Of a DNA stretch of 64,000 bases, positions 1-10,369 are shown piece after piece; the stretch's first letter is position 1, and each line of letters opens with the position of its first letter. The translations under genes were made by a program, and so were the position numbers. Where the stretch lies: positions 39,422,963 to 39,486,962 of the forward strand of contig CM064421.1 in assembly GCA_032690845.1 (NCBI GenBank), given 5' to 3'. The notes below the pieces were generated by a model. It was not told the DNA's origin and searched no databases. It saw only the letters and a program-made list of their open reading frames with translations. Origin of the DNA: Eleusine coracana subsp. coracana (lineage: Eukaryota > Streptophyta > Magnoliopsida > Poales > Poaceae).

Positions 1-2948
1 ACTTCGGATGATGAGTAATGGCTTGAGGCAGAGTTCCCTTACCCGGCCGCTGCGGCATGATCATAGCATGCATGCACCGAAAGCTTGGTCAAAAGAGTCC
101 TACTACACACTAAAAGAGCACGCATCAATGTCGCCCGATCGGCAGCATGCATGCACGCATCGATGTCGCCCTATCGCTAAGAGATTAATGAACTGCACGG
201 TATAGTAGTACCTCCCAGTAATATTTTGCACGTGACCGAACCTGTTGGCGTGAGGGTTTCTGGTGTTCTAGAGAAAACATTTCTCTCAAAAACAACTTGT
301 ACCCCTGTCGCAAGCTAGCGAGAAAAGTGTTGCGTGCTTGCTCACGAAAGCGTTACGGCTCGGGTTAATGGGAACACGAGAGCACAAATATGCATGCTTT
401 GTTTGACATGGACACGTCTTTCGTAATATGTTGCCACTTTGCACTTTGGTCCATCCACGCTTCCAACTGCTTTATTTGTACTATACTACATGCTTGGATT
501 GACCTTTTTTTACTTCTGAATCAACCCGTGTCTCTTCTCAACAGTCGGACAGCCAGAAACTGTCCGCGAGAGAGGACCATATCGATCAACGGTGTTTCAG
601 ATCCAAGTAGTAGTGGCTGCCCAAATACATGCTTCGATATCCAGAATTGCGAGATGCTGACAGTCAGCTAAATGTTTGAGGTCAAAGACATTCAACATGG
701 CGTCACTAACCTCTAGTTGGATGTCTCTATATACAATCAAGGGACTAGTGAGCCCAGCCCAGCTACTACCCCTAAAAAGATGTAGTATACACTTGAGATG
801 GAATTCAGATTCAGGAACCGCATATATGTTGATAAACTAATCCCTAGCCGTCCAACAGATGATGCCTAGGCTCACGACAACCGCATTTCGTGACCGCCCG
901 TTCGTGTGGTTTTTCGGGATGCTTGCCGTTTGGTTTTTGGTCCGCGTTCCCCCGAGAAAAGTGGAACGAGGTCGCAACGGCTAGCTCCAAACCATCCATA
1001 TATGTACTACAGTACATCTTTCCCGAGGCACTGCATACATATACGTAGAACATGTATCAGAAGCCTGTGTGATACAGGTTTCTAGGTGATATCCACACTC
1101 TTGTGTTCATGTCGGTGGACTTTTCATTTGGGGTCGGCCCAGCGTCCCAGCCAGATAGATGATGATCACGTAATTAACAAGAGCAAAAGTCACGGCGCTA
1201 TGTGTACCTGATTAATCCCATCTATCGCATCAACAATTAAAGAAAAAAGCAAACTAATCCAATGCCAATCCATGATAGTAGTATTACCGCAGACCAGTCC
1301 AGTGACCGTGAGAGGGGGACTCACACCACAGTCCGCGGAACAAGAAAACAAAACAAAGGGACCGGGCCGAGTGTGTTTGAACCGTCGGATGAAACCACTG
1401 GCAGCCAAGATCATGGGATCGGTCGGTCATGAACATCTCATGATCCCACCCTGCCACCACTGACGGTCTGATGAACTGAGCAAGACGCGCGGACCACCTG
1501 CAACCTGGACGATACGCACAGAGCACAGCGATACTGTACGTCTTGTTCACGACGAGCCGAGTACACGTCTCGATCCGCGCGCAGGGTCAAAGTACAGAAC
1601 ATGCCTAGATATCCACCCCAAACATCGCAGCATGCATATGCACATGCACCAGCAGTGCTCTCGCGCGTCACCGGTGCCCGGCCGGCGAGCCGGACCAAAA
1701 GACTTTAATTTGCTGCGCTGATCTAGGTATCCCATATGCAGGCCTCGCTAGCCGCTGCAATGGCAAACCGGTGGACCGCCTCCGCCTGCCGCTACCGGCG
1801 GAACGCCCGCCATGATGAGCTTCTGATGAATAGCGGCTGTGTTAGGCCGTGCCACCCCATCCCCGTGTATGTACGCGTACAACGTCTCGTCGCTACTCTG
1901 AGAATTTAGCAGCTGCCTCGTCGTCGTCGTCGTCGATTCTGCATGAGCGAAGCAGAAGCGATGGGACCCCAGCCATTAATTCCTGGTTTGGACGCTACTC
2001 GCTCGGACAGGATTCCACGAAACGAGGTGAGCAGTACTGCTGCCGAGCTGAGCTTGACAAGCCGATCCTTGTTTTCTTTGATTTGAGGCTTGTATGTAAC
2101 CCGCTCGTCCTTGTCGCAGATGCTCTAGGACATGCGTCTCTGCTGCCATCGATCGCTCTCGCGATGCATGGAGCACCTATGAGCCTACATGCTTCCTGAG
2201 TCTGATGATCCCCTAGTATCTACGTAGGGTCAGTAGCCCCCGGCATCTTTGAAATTCTGCAGCCAGAGAGAGAGAGAGGAGCCGAGCGCCTGGAATTCTA
2301 AATCCAGCGATGGAGCACTCGATCGAGCCTCCAATCAGCTTCTAATGATTGGGATAAAGCTGCCCCGCAATAATCACCCCTGAACGTGGAAGCAGCGACC
2401 TACTCGACCGGCAATCGCAAAAGCGATCATGGCCGGTGACGAATCGCAGCAGCGTGTGGGGGCTCGGCCCTCCTTCTGAATCCAGAGCCTTTGGGTTCTT
2501 CTTCTCCCATCTCGATCCCTCCGTGTTGGCAAACCGTGGGGTGCCACCACCACCAAGGGATGAAGTGAAACGGCGGTGCGCTGTGCCGAGCAGCGCTGCC
2601 TCTGTGCTCGCTCCCCGCCTCGGCCGCACATGACACGATTCACGGGCGGCGACGGCGGCGTCAGGTCACGAGCGAGATTAGGGGAAAAAACCCAACCCGA
2701 GCCGTGGAATCTTCCGTTTGTTTAGTTGCTCGGCTGCTCGCCGCTCTCTGTGCATGAGCAGGCTCCTTTTCAGCTTTTCCCCTGTTCCGTGGGAGTTGCA
2801 TGTGTTCGGCAACCTTGTGCGCGCTGGAAGATAGATCTCCATGTGGCGGTCAAAAGGTACAAGTTATTCCTGGTGCCATGTCACGGAAGCAATCATTGTT
2901 CGTGGATACTACTAGTATTTTTTTTTCATGTGTGTAATCCCAGGAATA
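1..2948. other. Gene-free stretch
   Basis: No convincing coding exon, RNA gene or complete transposon was recognised. Open frames here are short, have no family resemblance and lack codon bias. Near the left edge a phrase of about 28 bp beginning CGCATCAATGTCGCCC recurs about 35 bp later in diverged form, between CATGCATG repeats, which looks like a local duplication. Confidence 0.5.
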
Positions 2949-3174
2949 CTCTCTCTGTTCACATTTACATGTTATTCTAAAGTTTTAATTTTTCTTTAAT
3001 TATATGTCTTTTTCGTTTTTCAATACATATTTCTCTTTTCTTAATATAATATTTCTCTTTTCTTACTACATCTCTATCTTTTTCGTTTTCGTTTTTAGCA
3101 CATCTATTTTTTTTTACTTTTTCTTATTTCTCGCATATAACTCTAAAATAATATGTAAATATGAACGAATGAAG
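2949..3174. mobile_element. Stowaway-type MITE (about 226 bp)
   Basis: The left end reads CTCTCTCTGTTCACATTTAC. The reverse complement of the right end starts CTTCATTCGTTCATATTTAC, and the similarity runs on for about 35 bp as imperfect terminal inverted repeats. A TA dinucleotide flanks each side, as expected for the Tc1/mariner target site used by Stowaway elements. The interior is very AT-rich with no coding capacity. Confidence 0.7.
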
Positions 3175-3176
3175 TA

Positions 3177-4335
3177 GGCTACTAATGGTGTCTTGAGCGA
3201 CGAGGAGCGTCACCATCTAATTGATTCGCTGCTCAACCGATAACAAATGTCGTACAGTATTTGCATATGGTCTTCCGGTTTGAGATAGAGGACTTTTAAA
3301 TCAAAACTCCTCTGATAAACAGAGAGAGTGAAGTCTGGAACCGTAACTTCAATTTGCACCGGCGGCCACGGCCGAGCGTAACCAACGAACAGAGGTTGCA
3401 GGGGTGGTGTAATTGCACTGCGCGTACACGGTACTACAGTGCACCGGTCGCGCTCTGGGTCTGACCTGCATGCGCAGGTTTGCAGAACGTCCAAGGAATG
3501 CATTCAAACATTCATGTCGATGCCTCAATGCAGGTTACGCTGCCCGGCACTAGTATTAAATTCTGAAAGGTTGGATATTCAAACTCCTGCTTCAGATCTT
3601 GTTTTATTAATATTTTCCAGTAAATAAATAAACTAACTGTACAACACAATCCACACACACTGAAATAAATTCAGGCCTTGTGGAAGAACTGCGTATGCGT
3701 GGCCGTGACCCGTGACTTGGGCTTTGACCACGGCCACCGAGCCACCCCGCCACACCTGCCGACGCAGTTTGTTTACTTGCTGCTCGTCCGAGAAAGGCAA
3801 CGTGGCCTTTTCGCTTAGACCAGCTTTTCAATACGGAGTACGTTGCATGCCCCCCATCCCGAGATCGTACCGCCTCGCCCCCTGAATGCAAGCATGCAAG
3901 AACAACAACAGCTACGGCACAAGCAGAGGCAGCGACGCATTACATGCGCTGAGAAAATTGATTGGGAGAGTCCGATCCGTACCTACAAATAAAGCTTGTC
4001 GGCTCAGCAGCGCCATGAAAAAGATAACTGTTCCTTGGACCTTCGAACAGATGGAGTCAGCATTTAGGTCAGATCATTTCTCTAGGTCACGGGACAATTA
4101 AAAAGGCTTCGGTAGTCTTGTTTGCAGGGGTACATATTAGTTACTTAGTTTGTAACGGTAAAAAGAAGAGTGAATTTGCACAACCAAACGCAGCGTTTGG
4201 TTTTTCAAAAGAACCTCAACACTTTTTTTTTTATGAAACAGGAGGGGTATCACCCTACTAATTGAATTTAAATCAAAATATAAAAGGAGTGTGCAACAGA
4301 AATTGGAACTAACCTAACAACAAAAGAAAACAAAA
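3177..4335. other. Gene-free stretch
   Basis: No gene recognised. It contains a 21-bp near-perfect palindrome at 4182-4202, two 10-nt arms AACCAAACGC/GCGTTTGGTT around one base. AACCAAACGC-like sequence often forms the ends of plant DNA transposons, so this may be a junction of transposon ends; that is inference. Confidence 0.4.
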
Positions 4336-4339
4336 GAAC

Positions 4340-4890
4340 CAAGATTTAAGAAATATCTTCTAGCCATTATACAATTTGGGATTTATAACTCTCTTTCACT
4401 CTATGGATAACCATGACAAACTCTTTTTTGAAGAGGTCATGGCAGCCTTGGAGTGAAGGGTCTCTCCCATTGTATATCCAATCATTTCGCTGCACTCATA
4501 TACTCCATGCCATGAGAACAATTACCTCCACGAAGAAAGGCACATATAGGAGTCTCTTAACCCGCTCTATAAATTGTAAGTTTTTTTTTACAATTATAAA
4601 TTACAAGGGTTGGAGGTGTCCCGGAAACACAATCCCAATGGAGCGCCAATATCTCATTGCAAAATTGCATTATAGTAAAAGATGCCTCAAAGTTTCCTGC
4701 CTTTGTAGAATGCACAACTCACAGTCATAAGAATCCAACACCATGTTCTTTCTTTGCAATAGGCCTCTGGTGTTGATCCTATTTTGCATTAGTAGCCAAC
4801 CGAAGACTTTTGTGTTTTTGCTGGCAAGTCGACCTCGAAAGCCATTTAAAGGCTGGGTGAACCTGACCAAATCCAAGGAGTTGTTTGTAT
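4340..4890 (-). pseudogene. Decayed LINE fragment (reverse transcriptase zinc-binding region)
   Basis: Read on the minus strand, an open stretch at 4876-4670 encodes a segment with the features of the zf-RVT domain at the 3' end of plant LINE-type ORF2: 'ASKNTKVFGWLLMQNRINTR', then a Cys-x2-Cys pair (CELC) and an ETLRHLLL helix. A shift of frame continues it with CNFAMRYWRSIGI and a GHLQPL-like stretch. Further downstream a region resembling KDWIYNGRDPSLQGC and KKEFVMVIHR matches the usual tail of this domain. Stops and frame changes interrupt it, and no reverse transcriptase catalytic domain (YxDD) was found nearby. It is a dead fragment. Confidence 0.65.
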
Positions 4891-7800
4891 GTTTTAATGG
4901 AAAGTATTTGACATTACCCTAGATATATGACCAAGTATCCATGTTATAAATCAATTGAATTCCTTGTAGAAAGATCTCGCAGTTGGAAAATATATGACAA
5001 ATGTGTTGCTTGCATGATTTGAAGAACCGTTATATTTTCATCATTGACGAAAGAGAATAAATGTGGATATAGAAGATCCTCACAACTTACACACTTCACC
5101 TAACTCATTTGTAGTACTTGCAAACTGAGGCGAAGCCCTAATTCCTACCTAAAGCATGCTGGTATGTTAAAGCTTCTTGGCCTGAACTTTAAGACAACTA
5201 GCTCAGAGGACACGACTGTGAATCGACCATCACTTTCTGAAAAGTTTCCAAGGACACTACAGGAGTCGTACTGCCGGCCTTGTGTCCGATCGTCCCTTTC
5301 ATGAACCATTAGAGATCATCAGGATCCGAGATCCAAGAAACTTTGATGCGTTCTTGCATGAAGGAGAGCACGTCAAACAGGTCATGCCAAGGCCCTTAGA
5401 TAAGCATGGTTACAAAACCATGATAAATGCGCAGCGCTGAGACCTGAGAGGCCCTGTGCGGTCTCGGCTCGACGTGCATGGTCATAAGCCATGCGCCGGT
5501 CTCCCTGGCCATTTCTGCGTGTTGCCTTGCTCTTCCACTCGGGTCTGTCCATGCAGCGCCGGAAGCAGAGCGATCTCGTGAGGATCGGAATAAGGCGAGA
5601 AGCTCTGTTCGTTCTGACGAGGAGGCGGTGCGTACGTATGCATGCTACTACCATGCATTCACCTGTAAAGCTGGCTACACAGAGCTTCCCGGCCTGGGCG
5701 CCTGGCCTCTTTGACTCCCATGGCCACTGAACCGAACCGGCCGGTGATCGTTCGTTGGTGCTGGAGTCATCGCTGTGCGTTTGTTTAATTTGTCGCCGGG
5801 CCGGCAGTGGCGCCGGGTTTACGGGCCTCCCCACGTGAGGGCTGCCTTGGACGCGTCCCCCTGCTGCACCTGCGCCCCTAATTAATTAGGTTTAGGAGTC
5901 TGCGTTTGTGCTTGGAATCTCTGTTACTGCGGCCGCGACATGCCCCTGCGCGCGCTGCCTCGCCAGCTGCGTGCCGTTGTTTGCTTGTTTGTTCATTCAT
6001 TCATCGGTTTCAGAGTTCGCCGCGTAGCGTTTGGAAGCGTTAGCTGATGGTGCAAAGAGTCAACCGATTAGTATATATACTCTATATACGTGCATTAGTT
6101 CTTAAGTCACTCGGGCTGGACGTGACAGCAGATACAGCGAGCAGCAAAATCCAATTATTAATAAAGCTCGATCTAGCCAATGTCACGTCGTCACAAAAGA
6201 AAACGAGTGGAAAATTAAAGAAGCGCGGAGGTATATGTACTCTGTAGATGGACCCAAGCCGAAAATGAGCAGGCAACGTAGCCATGAGTGGGCTTTACGA
6301 CCAATCAGCAAGGCTTCAGGCAGGTGCGTGCGAGTCGCAAGACAACAAGGAGGCCGGCAACAAGGGGAAAGGGGCTGATCGAAGAAGCCACGATCGACGT
6401 GCCAGCAAGCTACACCTGACTGATGATAGACTCCGACTGATTGGTGGGTACTCGACGTAAAGTGGATGAAGAGCGTCCTGTTCGATCTGACGCCGAGATC
6501 AACGTGGTCCGTGTGCTCGTACCAAGCAAGCTCTCTCTTGTGATCAAGAAGGGACCTGTTGGGGACGTCGTCAGTTTCCGCGCGCAACTTGGTGAAGTGG
6601 GCGATCTGCTTACAGGAACAGTTGCAAAGATCACGGCGACAAGCAACTGCGGCTAACACGTCTACTGTTGGGCGTTGGTGCGTGTTTAGGTGGGGGAGAT
6701 GGGATAGGAGGGTGAACAACGTAACGGGACGGTGGACGCGTCGGCGTCGTTGGGCCGTAGCGGTTGAACCCGAGTCCCTTGGCTCACGCCCCGATGCGGT
6801 TTCGTGTTGTCCTCGCTTCGCTGCCGTGTGACGGGGAGGAGGAATCGAAGGGTTTGGTGCGGCTCGCCTTGGGAGCGCATGCTTGGCCTCACGCGCGCGG
6901 CGGGCGTAAGTTGCTTCCACGGCATCGCCGGTCGGACGGCAAAAATACGTGCGTCTGATAGATGTGGGAGAGATCGTACAGCCTGACGGAAAACCTGTGA
7001 TGGAAGGGGGAAGTTGAGTTGACTGTCGGGCGGATGGACGCCATAGATGCAAGACAGAGAGAGTCACCGTTCACAGATGCAGCCGTGGCGAGCCAAACGG
7101 GGAAAAGGGAAATTCGGCTGCTGGACGAGTAGGGTGCAATGCACACCGGCGGAACACGAGCATGGCCATGGACAATCTCCGGCGAGCGCGCTGTCAACGA
7201 AGCCGAAACAGAGGAGGAGGAGACCCTGATCCGGCGTTCCAAGCGCCGCGGGGATCAGGAACGCAAATAGCAGGAGACGGGCCAAGTTTGGGCTTGTAGA
7301 TCGCAGATATTGTGGGCTTCTATTGGTATTTCGGCTCTTTCGGCGGCCTGTCAATTGTAGCGCTGAATACGGGCCGTATTTGTATGGATTGCTACGATAG
7401 AACTCGAAATTTCGTTCCGTGGGCCAGTAGTTGCATTTCTTGTCCATGTGGGCCTGTAAAAGCCATGAAAGGGCCATAACACGAAAGGGTGCGTTTGTTT
7501 GGGCTGGTCTGGCACTCAGCGACTTTCTGGTTCAGTCGTAGTTTGGACTTGTTCTCAAAAAAAAAAAAAAGTCGTAGTTTGGACCGCACTCAATTAATTT
7601 GGCCCTTTCATCAATTACAGTCCAACCGATCCTGTACAAAGTCAGTCTTGGTCCAATTTTCAGTGATCACCCTGGTCTGAATCTCACGCTAGATTAGTTT
7701 TGCCGCCGCAACGACAGTCATGGGACGGGTGATGGCTACTCGGCTAGTGGCATGAAAACCGCCGCCGGCCCCATCCCTCTTCTCCACCACCTCCGGCGGC

Positions 7801-8360
7801 TGCGAGGGACCGCAGCTCGGCAAGCCTCCCCTATGACCCATGCCGAAGCAGCCTATCTATCCATTTCAGACACTGACCTGACCTTGTCAACCAGAGCAAC
7901 CAACTCGATTCCTTTGGACTTCATCGGAGAATCAACGTTCAAGCCAAGCGCAGTGCCGCCAATCAATAATTAGCTCTATGCAGTTCAAATAATAATAATA
8001 ATTAGCTATATGTACAGTCTACAAAGTTGACTGTGCTGTATTGAAATATCACTTTTCCCTATCGAAGCATGCCGCCACATCACCCTCGCCTCTTCTTGGT
8101 GGTCGTCAGTTGCGTCCACTTGCAAGAGATTCCGAACTGCTCTCTCTGCGTAGCTTCTCATGGATCTCAAGCCAGTCATTTGTTTCTCAAATTTAAATGT
8201 AAATACAACTACTACTACATAATGTGCTGATTTTTGCGACTACAGACAAGCAGTCAAAGTCGTGATGGAGCTGCTGCTGCTGTTGATTTTTAGCTCCGAT
8301 TTGTTTATAGCAGCCCTTCAACATGTGTGAGCAGAATCCGTTGACCTCTTAGAACGGGTT
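4891..8360. other. Gene-free stretch
   Basis: No gene that I can support. The longest open frame (minus strand, about 7067-6183, 294 codons) has no recognisable domain and a composition typical of chance ORFs in GC-rich DNA. A short repeat GTCGTAGTTTGGAC occurs on both sides of an A-run near 7560. The 6.4-7.2 kb part is GC-rich and could be an old transposon, but no terminal repeats were found. Confidence 0.4.
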
Positions 8361-8362
8361 AG

Positions 8363-9060
8363 TAGTGTCGAACATCTACTTCGTCAAAATTTGTAATTGA
8401 ACAGGCCCCGTGCACGAAAGCATCTCTCTTCCGAAATTAGTACACGAACTTGAATATATATCAACAAGTTATTAGTGGCGAACATCTACTTCGTCAAAAT
8501 TCGTAATTGAACGGTATATAAAAGTCCCATGTGCGAAAAGCATCTGTTCCCAAATTGGACCACCAACTTGAACATATCAAGGGTGGAATAAACTAGAGTA
8601 TATTTACATGCAACCGATAACTGATGACATGCATATTTTGTTATTCCTTTCTTCAATAAGACCCGAGGGTATCAAATTGCACCAGGGCTCAATATCCAAC
8701 ATTGAGTTCTCTCTTGTGCTTTCGCAAAAGAAAAAAAAAAATAGTTCTCTCTTGTGCAGTGGAGCTCTCTAATCTCTAGCAGCAGAAGTGCAGAACAGTA
8801 GAAAGTTCCATGGACGGAAGCATCTATTCCCAAATTGGAACGAAAAATACATATCAAGGGTGGAATAAATAAGCTAGAGTATATTCACAGCAGGAACCCA
8901 ATAATTGATGAGATGCGTATTTTGTTATTTCTGCTTTCCAAAAGAAAAAAGAGAGAGAAAAACAAAACCAAACGGTATGAATTTGCACTAGGGCTCAATG
9001 CCTAATTGAGCTCCCTCTTCTGCAATGGAGCACTCTATAGCAGCAGAACAGCAGCAGCGG
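8363..9060. repeat. Divergent tandem repeats downstream of the serine acetyltransferase gene
   Basis: Several phrases recur in order. AACATCTACTTCGTCAAAAT occurs near 8367 and again near 8477. A block containing CATCT(A/G)TTCCCAAATTGGA, ATATCAAGGGTGGAATAAA, CTAGAGTATATT, ATTTTGTTATT and a GGGCTCAAT-containing stretch occurs at about 8540-8700 and again at about 8820-9005. The copies have diverged by substitutions and small indels. The array lies just 3' of the minus-strand gene, so part may fall in its 3' UTR. Confidence 0.6.
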
Positions 9061-9127
9061 TCAATGGAAGGTCATCATCAACCGTAAAACAACTCCGTTG
9101 CAGATATCTGCACCAGGGTAACTTAAT

Positions 9128-10063
9128 TCAAATCACGTAATCCGACCACCTCTGCTCCATGGTGACCCCGGGCTGCTCCTCCGGCCGCCGCTGCAGCGTC
9201 GCCTTCTTCCCGATGGCCTTGGCGGGGTTCCCGACCGCCGTTGTCCCTTCAGGCACGTCCCGTAGCACGACGGCCCCCGCCCCGATCTTCGCGCCTGCTC
9301 CAATGTGCACATTGCCGAGCACGCTCGCCCCCGCGCCGATGAGCACCCCGTCCCCGACCTTCGGGTGCCGGTCGCCGGACTGCTTCCCCGTGCCGCCGAG
9401 CGTGACGCCGTGCAGTATGGAGACGTCGTTCCCGATGACGGCCGTCTCGCCGATGACGACGCCCGTGGCGTGGTCGAAGAGGACGCCGCCGCCAATGCGC
9501 GCGCCCGGGTGGATGTCGACGCCGAACACCTCGGATGCGCGGCTCTGGAGGAGGAGCGCGGCGGCGGCGCGGCCGTCGGCCCAGAGCCCGTGGGCCGCGC
9601 GGTGGGCCTGCAGCGCGAGGAAGCCCTTGTAGTAGAGGAAGCAGTGGACCATGCGGTCGCATGCCGGGTCGCGGTCGCGCGCCGCGAGGAGGTCGGCCCG
9701 CGCGGCCCGGCCCGCCTCCGGGTGCGCCGCCAGCGCGCCGGCGATGAGGTCCCGCAGCGCGTCCTGCGGCAGCGCGCCGGGCACGCAGAGCTTCGCGGCG
9801 AGGTGCGCGGCGAGGGCGGACTCCAGCGAGGGGCGGGACAGGACCAGGTCCGCGTAGAACTTGCGGAGGAGCGGCTCCGACTCCACGTCGGCCTGCGCCT
9901 CCGCGCGGACCTCGTCCCAGACCTCGTCGCCGTTGTTCCGGCTCGCGGCGGGCGGCGCCACCGGGGGACGGTCCGTGGTGAGGTCCGGCGGGTACCGGTA
10001 GATGGAGGTTTTGGAGAGGCGGCCGGGGTGCGTGGGGTGCCACTTGTCGACGCAGGCAGCCAT
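9128..10063 (-). CDS. Serine O-acetyltransferase (SERAT), intron-less
   Basis: Makes O-acetylserine from L-serine and acetyl-CoA, the entry step of cysteine synthesis. The 311-residue product has the N-terminal SATase helical domain (about 45-155) followed by a left-handed beta-helix of hexapeptide repeats (about 180-285). Visible signatures are FDHATGVVIGET with Asp197-His198 and GDRHPKVGDG with His233, matching the catalytic Asp/His positions of CysE-type enzymes. The C-terminus ends WSDYVI; the terminal Ile is the family residue that inserts into O-acetylserine (thiol) lyase to form the cysteine synthase complex. The frame stays open upstream to 10354, but a TATA box lies within that extension, so the ATG at 10063 is preferred. 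With no obvious transit peptide from that start, a cytosolic isoform is the simplest inference. An alternative upstream transcription start could add an N-terminal extension. Confidence 0.93.
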   Translation of the reverse strand: MAACVDKWHPTHPGRLSKTSIYRYPPDLTTDRPPVAPPAASRNNGDEVWDEVRAEAQADVESEPLLRKFYADLVLSRPSLESALAAHLAAKLCVPGALPQDALRDLIAGALAAHPEAGRAARADLLAARDRDPACDRMVHCFLYYKGFLALQAHRAAHGLWADGRAAAALLLQSRASEVFGVDIHPGARIGGGVLFDHATGVVIGETAVIGNDVSILHGVTLGGTGKQSGDRHPKVGDGVLIGAGASVLGNVHIGAGAKIGAGAVVLRDVPEGTTAVGNPAKAIGKKATLQRRPEEQPGVTMEQRWSDYVI

Positions 10064-10176
10064 TTTTGAGCAGAGGAGGGAGAAGTGGTGGAGGAGAAGG
10101 TCTCGGCCTGGCGTTTGCGTCTGCGCTGAGGAGGAGGAGAGGCTGTGGTTGCTCGAGGCGTCAAGTGTTTGCACTC

Positions 10177-10186
10177 CTATATATAC
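10177..10186 (-). promoter_or_regulatory. TATA box of the serine acetyltransferase gene
   Basis: GTATATATAG on the minus strand, 114 bp upstream of the chosen ATG. It implies transcription starting near 10150 and a 5' UTR of about 90 nt. This decides the start codon against the longer open frame. Confidence 0.7.
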
Positions 10187-10369
10187 GTGTGTGCCGGCGG
10201 ATGGCAAGGGAGGCGGAGCCGAAGCCGAAGCTTCAGAGAAGAAGCGCGCTCGGGGACACGTCGTACGTGAGCTAATGGTGTCAGCGAGAGCCTGGAGGAG
10301 GCGAAGGCGGCTGCTCCCAATTGTTTTTGGCATCTTGTCTTCCCTTCGTGGCAAGCTTAAGATAAACTA

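Noticed and set aside
5382..5834. 150-codon open frame on the minus strand
   Set aside because: Composition is random-like, with no family similarity and open frames on the opposite strand.
6183..7067. 294-codon open frame on the minus strand
   Set aside because: No domain, no codon bias, no promoter or splice context; overlapping frames are open too, as expected in this GC-rich stretch.
9249..10043. Long Arg/Gly/Pro-rich frames on both strands over the serine acetyltransferase gene
   Set aside because: Shadows of a very GC-rich coding exon; only one frame carries conserved motifs.
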